NCBI GenBank assembly: GCA_026983755.1
Contig: JALSTL010000206.1
Location: forward strand, 1 to 6,533
Direction: 5' to 3'
Length of the DNA stretch: 6,533 bases
Origin: Melioribacteraceae bacterium
GTDB taxonomy: Bacteria; Bacteroidota; Ignavibacteria; Ignavibacteriales; Melioribacteraceae
Every line of letters starts with the position of its first letter. The first letter of the stretch is position 1. Both the position numbers and the translations under genes were made by a program. Positions 1 through 6,465 of the stretch are shown here, one piece after another. The notes beneath the pieces were generated by a model. That model searched no databases and was not told the origin of the DNA. It saw nothing but the letters and a program-made list of their open reading frames with translations.

Positions 1-638
1 ACACCCGGTTCACCAATTAAAACAGGGTTGTTTTTAGTTCTACGTGAAAGCACTTGTAAAACTCTTCTTATTTCTTCATCTCTGCCAATTACCGGGTCCA
101 GTTTTCCTTGTTTAGCAAGTTCGTTTAAATCTCTGCCGAATTTTTTTAATGATTGATAAGTATCTTCCGCTGTTTGCGAAGTAACACGCTGATTACCTCG
201 TATGTCTTTTAATCCGGAAAGAATTATATTTTTTGTAATACCGTTTTCTTTTAATAATTTACCAACATTACCGGTATCATCAGTAAGAGCTAAAAGAAAA
301 TGTTCTGTAGAAACATATTCATCTTTAAGTTTTTTTGCTTCTTCAGCAGCATTATCAAATAATTTTGCTGTATTATTAGATAGCTGCTGATTTCCGATTC
401 CGGCACCAGTAACTTTTGGTAAACTCTCTAAAAGTTCATTAATTTTAATTTTTAATTGATTAATATTTGCACCGGTCTTTTGAATCATTGATTCGGAAAC
501 ACCGGAAGGCTCTTGAAGCATTGCAGCAAAAATATGTTCCGGTTCTACAATTTGGTTATTGTAGTTTTGAGCAATTTCTACAGCATTTTGAACAACTTCT
601 TGTGCCTTTACTGTTAATTTGTTTAGATTAAACGACAT
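1..638 (-). CDS. clpB: ATP-dependent disaggregase ClpB, N-terminal part (cut by window edge)
   Basis: ClpB is the cytoplasmic AAA+ Hsp104-type chaperone that, with DnaK/DnaJ/GrpE, pulls polypeptides out of aggregates after heat stress. Reading the minus strand from the ATG at 638-636 gives 212 complete codons that begin [19 protein letters not shown]. Residues 1 to about 145 are the double Clp N-terminal repeat ([10 protein letters not shown] in the first copy, STEHFLLAL in the second). It is followed by the ClpB-type linker [20 protein letters not shown] and the start of the first AAA+ domain: [16 protein letters not shown], then [17 protein letters not shown]. The window ends inside the Walker A motif GEPGVGKT, so both ATPase domains and the middle coiled coil lie outside. 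RVTSQ with the [11 protein letters not shown] segment argues for ClpB rather than ClpA or ClpC. A good Shine-Dalgarno (AGAGG, 649-645) lies 6 nt before the ATG. The gene is divergent from mnmE. Truncation is due to the window, not a mutation. Confidence 0.97.
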   Translation of the reverse strand, partial: MSFNLNKLTVKAQEVVQNAVEIAQNYNNQIVEPEHIFAAMLQEPSGVSESMIQKTGANINQLKIKINELLESLPKVTGAGIGNQQLSNNTAKLFDNAAEEAKKLKDEYVSTEHFLLALTDDTGNVGKLLKENGITKNIILSGLKDIRGNQRVTSQTAEDTYQSLKKFGRDLNELAKQGKLDPVIGRDEEIRRVLQVLSRRTKNNPVLIGEPG

Positions 639-706
639 TTTATACCTCTATATCCTATTAATATTTATAATCAGAATTTCAAATTATTTAATTAAATTTT
701 TAGCAC

Positions 707-742
707 TTTAACAAGAATATAGAAAAAAAGTTTCTTGTTAAA
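707..742. repeat. Perfect 11-bp inverted repeat, candidate operator
   Basis: The arm TTTAACAAGAA (707-717) is matched exactly by its reverse complement TTCTTGTTAAA (732-742), with a 14-bp spacer, so arm centres are 25 bp apart. It sits in the divergent clpB/mnmE region, about 70-100 bp upstream of the clpB start codon, where a dimeric regulator of clpB could bind. Seen in the sequence: the perfect arms. Inferred: regulatory role. In RNA it could also form a stem with an AT-rich 14-nt loop, but it has no T-tract directly after it that would make it a terminator of a known gene. Confidence 0.5.
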
Positions 743-802
743 TTATAAATATAATTAAAAACTTAATAGATTAAACTTAAAGTATTGTTTTTTGAAATTG
801 GT

Positions 803-808
803 TATAAT
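803..808 (+). promoter_or_regulatory. Candidate -10 element for the mnmE operon
   Basis: TATAAT matches the housekeeping sigma-factor -10 consensus exactly and lies 56 bp before the mnmE GTG. The nearest TTG-type -35 candidates (TTGTTT at 785-790 and TTGAAA at 792-797) are too close for the usual 16-18 bp spacing. In such AT-rich DNA a TATAAT can arise by chance, so this is a weak call. Confidence 0.3.
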
Positions 809-864
809 TTGTAATAATAGTAAATTTAAAACTTATTTTTATAAAAACAAGCAAAAACAATTTA

Positions 865-2220
865 GTGTTAACAAAAAATAGTGATATAATTGCAGCTATT
901 TCAACACCGTTTGGAGAGGGTGCTATTTCTGTAATTCGAATAAGTGGACAAGGGTGTCTTAAAAAGATAAATAAGATATTTAATGGTAAAACCGATTTAG
1001 AAAAAGCTAAACCAAACACAATACATTATGGAAAAATATTCGATAAAAAAAATAAGATAATAGATGATGTTTTGGTTTCTATATTTAAAAATCCGAATTC
1101 ATATACAGGGGAAGATTCTGCAGAAATAAGTACACACGGAAATCCGTTAATTACGCAAAAAATTTTAGATTTATTATTTAGTTTGGATATTAGAGCTGCA
1201 GAACCTGGTGAATTCACAAAAAGGGCGTTTATAAATGGTAAAATGGATTTAACCCAGGCAGAAGCAGTAGCAGATATTATAAATGCGCGGACAAATGTAT
1301 CGTTAAAAGGTGCAAGAAATCAATTGGATGGATTGCTTTCTTCTAAAATAAATGAATTAAGAAATTTACTAATAGATGCCTCTTCCCTTTTAGAATTGGA
1401 GCTTGATTTTGCCGAAGAAGATTTGGAGTTTATTTCTTATAAGGAAATAAAAAGAAGAATTAATAATATAAATAGTGAATTAAAAAATCTTGTTAATTCT
1501 TATAAAATCGGTAAAATTGTAAAAGATGGAGTTAATGTTGTGCTTGTAGGCAAGCCAAACGTGGGTAAATCTTCATTATTAAATTATATTTTAAAAGAAT
1601 CACGAGCTATTGTAAGTCATATTCCCGGAACCACAAGGGATATTATTAAAGAAGAAATATCAATTGACGGCATTCTTTTTAAAATTTATGATACTGCAGG
1701 AATAAGATTAACTGATAATGAAATTGAAAAAGAAGGAGTTTATAGAAGTAGAAATGCTGTTAAAAATGCAGATGTAGTTGTTTTTATAAATGATGTTGAA
1801 AGTAGTTTTCCGGAAGACTTATATCAAGAAATATTAAAACTTACAAAAAAAAATATAATTAACGTAATAAATAAAATTGATTTGAAAAGGATAAAACCTG
1901 AAAAAAATGAAATTTTAATTTCTGCAAAAACCGGCGAAGGAATGGAAATCTTTTTTAACACACTAAAAGAAAAATCATTTGGGTTGGAAATCTTTTCGGA
2001 AGAAAATGCAATAGTTACAAATATTAGACATAAAAATACATTAAATAAAGCAATTGCATTTTTAGATGACGCAAATAAAGCAATAAAAGAGAAATTATCA
2101 AACGAATTTATTGCCGATGATTTAAGAAGAGCAGAAAATGCTCTTGGTGAAATAATTGGAAAAGTTACAACAGAAGACATATTAAATAATATTTTTTCTA
2201 ATTTTTGTATTGGAAAATAA
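865..2220 (+). CDS. mnmE: tRNA-U34 modification GTPase MnmE (TrmE)
   Basis: MnmE, with MnmG, installs the aminomethyl or carboxymethylaminomethyl group at C5 of wobble uridine in tRNAs reading split codon boxes. It binds a one-carbon tetrahydrofolate donor and GTP and acts in the cytoplasm as a dimer. The 451 residues match the usual family length (about 450). Order: N-terminal folate-binding domain (to about residue 118, with the conserved PGEFTKRAF at 114-122), helical domain, then the inserted G domain with G1 GKPNVGKS (229-236), G2 TTRD (256-259), G3 DTAG (276-279), G4 NKID (336-339) and G5 SAKTGEG (353-359). Arg281 and Glu288 align with the catalytic-loop Arg275 and Glu282 of E. coli. 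The C-terminal FCIGK motif with its essential Cys448 is intact. The start is GTG at 865: no ATG lies upstream in frame before the stop at 805, and NSDIIAAISTP is where the family begins. No Shine-Dalgarno is visible. First gene of the operon. Confidence 0.97.
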   Translation: MLTKNSDIIAAISTPFGEGAISVIRISGQGCLKKINKIFNGKTDLEKAKPNTIHYGKIFDKKNKIIDDVLVSIFKNPNSYTGEDSAEISTHGNPLITQKILDLLFSLDIRAAEPGEFTKRAFINGKMDLTQAEAVADIINARTNVSLKGARNQLDGLLSSKINELRNLLIDASSLLELELDFAEEDLEFISYKEIKRRINNINSELKNLVNSYKIGKIVKDGVNVVLVGKPNVGKSSLLNYILKESRAIVSHIPGTTRDIIKEEISIDGILFKIYDTAGIRLTDNEIEKEGVYRSRNAVKNADVVVFINDVESSFPEDLYQEILKLTKKNIINVINKIDLKRIKPEKNEILISAKTGEGMEIFFNTLKEKSFGLEIFSEENAIVTNIRHKNTLNKAIAFLDDANKAIKEKLSNEFIADDLRRAENALGEIIGKVTTEDILNNIFSNFCIGK

Positions 2221-2221
2221 A

Positions 2222-2237
2222 AGTTTCACGTGAAACA
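2222..2237. other. parS: parS centromere site 1 (ParB-binding palindrome)
   Basis: AGTTTCACGTGAAACA matches the widely conserved bacterial chromosomal parS consensus TGTTTCACGTGAAACA at 15 of 16 positions. The core GTTTCACGTGAAAC (2223-2236) is a perfect 14-bp palindrome. ParB dimers load here, bind CTP and spread, and with ParA and SMC segregate the replicated origin region. It begins one base after the mnmE stop codon. The CACGTG centre distinguishes it from the related Noc-binding site, whose centre is CCCGGG. Confidence 0.92.
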
Positions 2238-2260
2238 TTCCGATAAGAAAATGTTAAAAA

Positions 2261-2276
2261 GGTTTCACGTGAAACA
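2261..2276. other. parS: parS centromere site 2 (ParB-binding palindrome)
   Basis: GGTTTCACGTGAAACA is a second 15-of-16 match to the parS consensus, with the same perfect 14-bp core (2262-2275). The 16-bp string GTTTCACGTGAAACAT is identical in the two sites, and their centres are 39 bp apart. It ends 21 bp before the mnmG start codon. Two such sites in a 77-bp spacer cannot reasonably be chance, and neither is constrained by coding. Confidence 0.92.
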
Positions 2277-2297
2277 TAATATAAGAAAGAAACAATT

Positions 2298-4172
2298 ATG
2301 AAAAATTACGATGTAATTGTGATTGGTGGAGGTCATGCGGGAATTGAGGCATCAATTGCGCCGGCCAAAATGGGGTTGACTGTAGCTTTAATTACAATGG
2401 AGATAACCGGAATCGGAAGAATGTCCTGTAATCCAGCGATAGGGGGAAGTGCAAAAGGACATTTGGTTCACGAAATAGATGCTTTGGGTGGAGTAATGGG
2501 CTTAATAGCCGATAAAACCGGCATTCAGTTTAGAACCCTTAATAAATCAAAAGGTCCGGCTATTTGGGCGGGTAGATGTCAATCCGATAGAAAACTCTAT
2601 TCCATAGAAGCACAAAAAGTTGTTTTGGAAACCGAAAATTTAGAAGTAATAGAAGATTCCGTAATAAAAATTATTGAAGAAAACAGAAGAGTTGTTGGAG
2701 TTGAAACATTAAAAGGTAATATCATTAAATGTAAAGCGGTAATAATATCTGCGGGAACGTTTCTAAATGGAAAAATGCACACGGGATTAAACTCTGTTGA
2801 AGGTGGACGTTTTGGCGAAAATGCTGTTTTGGGGTTAACGGAATCTCTAATTGAACTTGGTTTTAAAGCTGACAGATTGAAAACGGGAACACCGCCGAGA
2901 TTATTAAAAAGCTCGATTAATTTTGATATATTAGAGGAGCAACCTGGAGATAAAAATCCTCAACCGTTTTCTTTAAGAACAGATAAAAGTAAATTTCCTT
3001 TTTTACCACAAGTAAATTGTCACATTACCTATACGAACGAAAAAGTTCATAGAATTTTAGAAACAGGATTTGATCGTTCTCCAATGTTTACAGGTTTAAT
3101 AAGCGGAGCCGGTCCAAGATATTGTCCTTCCATAGAAGATAAAATTGTTCGATTCTCGGATAAAACACGACATCAATTATTTTTAGAACCGGAAGGCTTG
3201 GATAACGATTTGGTTTATTTAAATGGATTTTCCTCTTCTTTGCCGGAAGAAATTCAACTTAAAGCTTTGTATAATATTAAGGGTTTGGAAGATGTTATAA
3301 TGGTTAGACCCGGTTATGCAATAGAATATGATTATTTTCCACCATATCAAGTAGATTTAACATTGGAAACAAAACTGGTTGGTGGGTTATATTTTGCCGG
3401 ACAAATAAACGGAACATCCGGATACGAAGAGGCGGCGGGACAAGGACTGGTTGCAGGAATTAATGCGGCGTTAAAAATTCAAAAAAGAAAAGAATTTATA
3501 TTAAAAAGAAGCGAATCTTACATTGGTGTTTTAATTGATGATTTGGTAAATAAATCGACAAACGAACCTTATAGAATGTTCACATCCAGGGCAGAGCATC
3601 GTTTATTGTTAAGGCAAGATAATTCGGATAGAAGGCTGATGTATTACGGTAAAGAATTTGGTTTAGTTTCGAAAGATGTGTTTAATGCATTAAAGGAAAA
3701 AGAAAAAATAATTCAACTGGGAATAAATTTTGCATCGGAAATAAAGTTTACTCCAAGTATAAATAGTTTTTTAAGACGAAAAAAATCAGCTGAATTAAAT
3801 AATGCGGAAACATTAAATAAATTATTAAAAAGACCGGAGCTAAAACTAAAGGAACTATTGTTGCTTGTCGATAAAGAAAAATATCCGATAGTTGATGCAA
3901 TATTGAAAAACGAAGAGGCAATAAATCAAATAGAAATAGAATTAAAATACGAAGGATATATCGTCAGACAGCAAGAGTTGGTTAAGAAAATAGAAAAATA
4001 TGAGAACTTAAAAATCCCATTAAATTTTAATTATTCAAATTTAAATGGAATTTCAATAGAAGGAAGAGAAAAATTAAATAAAATAAAACCACATTCGCTA
4101 GGACAGGCATCCAGAATTTCCGGGGTATCACCTTCAGATATTTCTGTTTTATTAGTATATTTAAAAAGTTAA
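2298..4172 (+). CDS. mnmG: tRNA-U34 carboxymethylaminomethylation enzyme MnmG (GidA)
   Basis: MnmG is the FAD- and NADH-using partner of MnmE in wobble-uridine modification of tRNA. Its 624 residues match the family's usual size (about 620-630). The N-terminus carries the FAD dinucleotide fold VIGGGHAG (8-15). MSCNPAIGG (42-50) holds Cys44 and [11 protein letters not shown] (272-282) holds Cys276. These correspond to the two conserved cysteines of E. coli MnmG (Cys47 and Cys277). The second family signature spans 363-390 ([20 protein letters not shown] at its start), and [18 protein letters not shown] is at 430-447. The C-terminal helical domain that contacts MnmE and tRNA is complete, ending with the conserved [20 protein letters not shown] region. 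The segment [13 protein letters not shown] (86-98) has Trp where many bacteria have Val-Arg, a form I associate with Bacteroidota relatives (inference). The ATG has only a weak purine stretch in front. Lies 77 bp after mnmE, separated from it by the two parS sites. Confidence 0.97.
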   Translation: MKNYDVIVIGGGHAGIEASIAPAKMGLTVALITMEITGIGRMSCNPAIGGSAKGHLVHEIDALGGVMGLIADKTGIQFRTLNKSKGPAIWAGRCQSDRKLYSIEAQKVVLETENLEVIEDSVIKIIEENRRVVGVETLKGNIIKCKAVIISAGTFLNGKMHTGLNSVEGGRFGENAVLGLTESLIELGFKADRLKTGTPPRLLKSSINFDILEEQPGDKNPQPFSLRTDKSKFPFLPQVNCHITYTNEKVHRILETGFDRSPMFTGLISGAGPRYCPSIEDKIVRFSDKTRHQLFLEPEGLDNDLVYLNGFSSSLPEEIQLKALYNIKGLEDVIMVRPGYAIEYDYFPPYQVDLTLETKLVGGLYFAGQINGTSGYEEAAGQGLVAGINAALKIQKRKEFILKRSESYIGVLIDDLVNKSTNEPYRMFTSRAEHRLLLRQDNSDRRLMYYGKEFGLVSKDVFNALKEKEKIIQLGINFASEIKFTPSINSFLRRKKSAELNNAETLNKLLKRPELKLKELLLLVDKEKYPIVDAILKNEEAINQIEIELKYEGYIVRQQELVKKIEKYENLKIPLNFNYSNLNGISIEGREKLNKIKPHSLGQASRISGVSPSDISVLLVYLKS

Positions 4173-4177
4173 ATTAT

Positions 4178-4182
4178 AGGAG
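4178..4182 (+). promoter_or_regulatory. Shine-Dalgarno AGGAG that fixes the rsmG TTG start
   Basis: AGGAG is a strong ribosome-binding site in the 19-bp mnmG-rsmG gap. It stands 9 nt before the TTG at 4192 but only 1 nt before an out-of-frame ATG at 4184, so the TTG is the start it serves. The ATG opens a three-codon frame (ATG TTT TAT TGA) whose stop overlaps the TTG. Confidence 0.75.
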
Positions 4183-4191
4183 TATGTTTTA

Positions 4192-4872
4192 TTGAAAAAA
4201 AAGAAAGATTTTTTACTGGAATTAAAAACATTATTTTGGGAAAATCAATTAAACTTAGGAGAACATAGAATAGAAAGATTGGCGCATTTTGCCGAACTGG
4301 TAACAAAAAAAAATGAAGAAATAAATCTGGTTTCAAGAAAAGATGTGGATAATATAATTGAAAACCATGTTTTTATTTCTGTTTTGGCATCGGAATTTTT
4401 ACCTGAAGGAGCAAACAATTTTCTGGACATAGGAACAGGTGGTGGTTTTCCCGGAATTCCACTAGCAATTGTAAAACCCTTAATGCGCGGGGTTTTGGTA
4501 GATTCAACATTAAAAAAAATAAATGCTGTTTCTGATTTTGTAAAAAAATTAAAACTGAGTAATATTACAACAGAAAATTCCAGAGTTGAAAGTAACGAAT
4601 TCATAAAAAAAAATAAAAATAAATTCGATCTAGTAATTAGTCGCGGTACGGTTCCTTTGATTTTGCTTTTCAGATATGCCCTACCTTTGATAAAAGACAA
4701 AGCATACCTTGCAGCAATAAAGGGAGGTAAACTTGAAGAAGAGTTTAAAACCGCCGAAATAAAATATAAATCACATATTAAAAAATCCACTATTTTTGAC
4801 CTTGCTTATAAACCAAACAACATAAGAAATAAGAAAGGAAAAAAAATTATACTATTGGAAATCATAAAGTGA
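4192..4872 (+). CDS. rsmG: 16S rRNA (guanine-N7) methyltransferase RsmG (GidB)
   Basis: RsmG uses S-adenosylmethionine to methylate N7 of G527 (E. coli numbering) in the 530 loop of 16S rRNA. Its loss gives low-level streptomycin resistance in several bacteria. The 226 residues are slightly longer than E. coli RsmG (207), mainly from a Lys-rich start and tail. Visible motifs are the substrate-side INLVSRKD (44-51), the SAM-binding loop LDIGTGGGFPGIPLAI (78-93), the acidic residue after strand 2 (Asp104 in VDST), DLVISRG (146-152) and the KGGK loop (177-180). The usual HILDSL-like stretch after NLVSRKD is diverged here (ENHVFISV). The start is TTG, chosen because of the AGGAG 9 nt upstream and because no in-frame ATG lies near. 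The gene follows mnmG by 19 bp and its TGA overlaps the GTG of murQ. It contains a run of nine A (4605-4613). Confidence 0.95.
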   Translation: MKKKKDFLLELKTLFWENQLNLGEHRIERLAHFAELVTKKNEEINLVSRKDVDNIIENHVFISVLASEFLPEGANNFLDIGTGGGFPGIPLAIVKPLMRGVLVDSTLKKINAVSDFVKKLKLSNITTENSRVESNEFIKKNKNKFDLVISRGTVPLILLFRYALPLIKDKAYLAAIKGGKLEEEFKTAEIKYKSHIKKSTIFDLAYKPNNIRNKKGKKIILLEIIK

Positions 4873-5798
4873 ATAAAATTACAAAAACCTTATTTAACGA
4901 AATTAGCAATCTGGCAACCGAACAAAGAAATCCAAATTCAACAGATATAGACGAGCTTTCAACTATAGAAATTCTTAAAATAATTAACGAAGAGGATAAA
5001 AAGGTACCCTTAGCCGTTGAAAAAGAATTGCCTTACATTGAAAAAGCAGTTGAAGAAATTGTTAAGGCAATTAAAAACGGGGGCAGACTTCTTTATTTCG
5101 GAGCGGGAACAAGTGGAAGGTTAGGTGTGGTTGATGCAGCTGAATGTCCGCCTACTTTTGGTACGCCTCCTGAATTGGTGCAGGGTTTTATTGCCGGTGG
5201 AGAAGCCGCTATGTTTGTAGCCCAAGAAGGTGCCGAGGATTTTGAAGAAAACGGCGCTAAAGATATTGAGTTGGCTAAAGTTACAAACAAAGATGTAGTT
5301 TGCGGAATTGCCGCAAGTAGAAGAACTCCTTACGTAATTGGCGCAATTAAAAAAGCAAAAGAACTTGGGGCAACAACTTTGTATATAACATGCACACCAA
5401 GAGAAAGTTTTAATATTGAAGAAGTTGATATTCCAATTTGCCCTTATGTTGGTCCCGAAGTTGTAATGGGTTCAACAAGAATGAAGAGCGGAACCGCCCA
5501 AAAGTTGGTACTTAATATGTTAACCACAACAACAATGGTTCGTTTGGGTAAAACGTATGAAAACATGATGATTGACCTACAAATGACCAATAAAAAGTTG
5601 GTGGAAAGATCAAAAAGAATTGTTATGATGATTACCGGAGTTGATTACGAAGAGGCAACTAAATATTTGGAAAAAGCAAACTACCACGTTAAAACAGCCT
5701 TGGTTATGATTATTGCCGAAGTAGGTTTGGAAGAAGCAAGGAAAAGATTGGAAAAAGCAGATGGCTTTGTAAGAAAGGCAATTAAAATTACTCTTTAA
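4869..5798 (+). CDS. murQ: N-acetylmuramic acid 6-phosphate etherase MurQ
   Basis: MurQ cleaves the D-lactyl ether of N-acetylmuramic acid 6-phosphate to give N-acetylglucosamine 6-phosphate and D-lactate, a cytoplasmic step in recycling or uptake of peptidoglycan sugars. Its 309 residues fit the family (about 300). It opens with the signature LATEQRNPNSTDIDEL (15-30), followed by the sugar-isomerase (SIS) fold with YFGAGTSGRLGVVDAAECPP (76-95). Glu92 is in the position of the proposed acid/base glutamate, and GAED (121-124) is the second conserved acidic spot. GSTRMKSGTAQKLVLNMLTT (201-220) is the other hallmark. A C-terminal UBA-like helical part completes it. The GTG start overlaps the rsmG stop (GTGA), which suggests translational coupling, and no separate Shine-Dalgarno is needed or evident. 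Neither AnmK nor a MurNAc transporter is in this window. Placement behind rsmG is unusual, because parA often follows there in other bacteria. Confidence 0.96.
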   Translation: MNKITKTLFNEISNLATEQRNPNSTDIDELSTIEILKIINEEDKKVPLAVEKELPYIEKAVEEIVKAIKNGGRLLYFGAGTSGRLGVVDAAECPPTFGTPPELVQGFIAGGEAAMFVAQEGAEDFEENGAKDIELAKVTNKDVVCGIAASRRTPYVIGAIKKAKELGATTLYITCTPRESFNIEEVDIPICPYVGPEVVMGSTRMKSGTAQKLVLNMLTTTTMVRLGKTYENMMIDLQMTNKKLVERSKRIVMMITGVDYEEATKYLEKANYHVKTALVMIIAEVGLEEARKRLEKADGFVRKAIKITL

Positions 5799-5877
5799 AA
5801 AAATAATTTATAGTTTATATTGTTTAAATTTAAATTTTTTGATTTTTTAATTTATTTTTGCGGTTTTTTAAATGAAC
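5799..5877. other. Convergent AT-rich spacer, possible weak bidirectional terminator
   Basis: This 79-bp gap lies between the 3' ends of murQ (plus) and the 194-residue gene (minus), so a terminator would be expected. There is a 12-bp palindrome AAATTTAAATTT (5826-5837) followed by T runs (5835-5840, 5843-5848), but no G/C-containing stem. A classical intrinsic terminator is not visible. Termination may be Rho-dependent or use the weak A/T hairpin. Confidence 0.25.
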
Positions 5878-6462
5878 TCATTTTCCCTTAAATAAATTTA
5901 TCACATCTTCAACCGGAATATTTATTAAATTTCCCGTTCCTCTTTCTCCAAACTTATACGGCGGTGTTGGATATTTTGATTTATAATAATCCGACATTGC
6001 TTTTTTAATTCTTCTTTTGGTTGTATCCAAAAACGATTTTTTAGACACGTAATTTTTTAACTTCTCTTTTGATGCTAATTTTAGAACGGTGATATTAGGG
6101 TTTTGTATTAAAAAACTATCGGTATTGCTTCGTGTTTGCTTCGCTTTTATTTCTGAGGCAAGAGTATCCGTATAAGATTTTAGAATAGGTTCATTAAACA
6201 CTCTTTTTTCTTTCTTATCAAATTTTTGATAAATATTAGAAGTTGTTGAAATTGATTTCTTTTGTTTATTAATTTTTTTACTATTGGATTCTTTTGTATC
6301 AATGTTGTGTTTAATAACATTTAACTTAATAAAATTGCTATCCGATTTTTTGATTTTATTTTTAAAAAATATTTGAGTTGAAAAAAAGAGTAAAATTAAA
6401 TGAATAATAATTGCTAAACATAAAGCAATAAAAGAAATGTGTTTTGGGTTAGTAATGTTCAT
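5878..6462 (-). CDS. Hypothetical single-pass membrane protein with Lys-rich extracytoplasmic part
   Basis: I do not recognise this 194-residue protein. It begins MNITNPKHIS and has one clear hydrophobic segment at about residues 9-33, containing a His at 21. A long, hydrophilic, strongly basic region rich in Lys, Ser, Asn and Thr follows. A short C-terminal block (about 160-194) has PTPPYKFGERGTGN and ends IPVEDVINLFKGK. The layout of a short N-terminus, one membrane anchor with an embedded His and a low-complexity basic stretch recalls the anchor of TonB-like energy transducers, but the C-terminal TonB domain is absent and the TonB SxxxH pairing is not met (Ala at 17). An N-in topology with the bulk in the periplasm is inferred. 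The ATG at 6462-6460 has only a weak GAG-type ribosome site. Another frame ends 3 bp upstream, so it is probably cotranscribed with that gene. The coherent composition and membrane segment favour a real gene. Confidence 0.7.
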   Translation of the reverse strand: MNITNPKHISFIALCLAIIIHLILLFFSTQIFFKNKIKKSDSNFIKLNVIKHNIDTKESNSKKINKQKKSISTTSNIYQKFDKKEKRVFNEPILKSYTDTLASEIKAKQTRSNTDSFLIQNPNITVLKLASKEKLKNYVSKKSFLDTTKRRIKKAMSDYYKSKYPTPPYKFGERGTGNLINIPVEDVINLFKGK

Positions 6463-6465
6463 AAA

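Larger units (their letters stand above)
639..864. promoter_or_regulatory. Divergent clpB / mnmE promoter region
   Basis: These 226 bp separate two genes transcribed away from each other, so they must hold start signals for both. The stretch is almost purely A/T and has no credible coding frame. It contains a perfect 11-bp inverted repeat (707-742) and, overlapping its left arm, a sequence resembling half of a CIRCE heat-shock operator (700-708). For mnmE, TATAAT at 803-808 is the best -10 candidate. For clpB, the minus-strand copy of ATAATTTG (687-680) resembles the AT-rich -10 element on the mnmE side, where ATAATTTG also occurs at 804-811. No convincing -35 with ideal spacing was found for either, so exact promoter positions are uncertain. 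Confidence 0.6.

Noticed and set aside
37..50. Degenerate parS-like string GTTCTACGTGAAAG
   Set aside because: It matches only 11 of the 14 core positions and lies in clpB codons for the conserved LSRRT stretch, so it is explained by coding.
202..390. Plus-strand open frame of 62 codons
   Set aside because: It is antisense to the conserved ClpB N-terminal domain.
639..864. Possible replication origin in the AT-rich divergent region
   Set aside because: It is AT-rich, but I found no cluster of DnaA boxes (TTATCCACA-like) and no dnaA or dnaN nearby.
777..1019. Minus-strand open frame overlapping the mnmE start and promoter region
   Set aside because: It is antisense to the conserved MnmE N-terminus, has no ribosome site and no recognisable domain.
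1824..2180. Minus-strand open frame of 118 codons within mnmE
   Set aside because: It is antisense to the MnmE G-domain end and C-terminal helices. Its Ser/Phe-rich translation is a shadow pattern.
4245..4790. Long open frame on the minus strand (181 codons)
   Set aside because: It is fully antisense to rsmG, whose motifs are unmistakable. Its composition (many Ser, Phe, Lys) is typical of a mirror frame in AT-rich DNA.
5681..5698. CCACGTTAAAAC resembling half a parS site
   Set aside because: It is not palindromic, matches the consensus poorly and encodes the MurQ NYHVKTA segment.
5841..5877. T-rich stretch with GCGG as an intrinsic terminator
   Set aside because: The GCGG has no complementary partner to form a G/C stem, so it does not meet the hairpin-plus-T-tract pattern.
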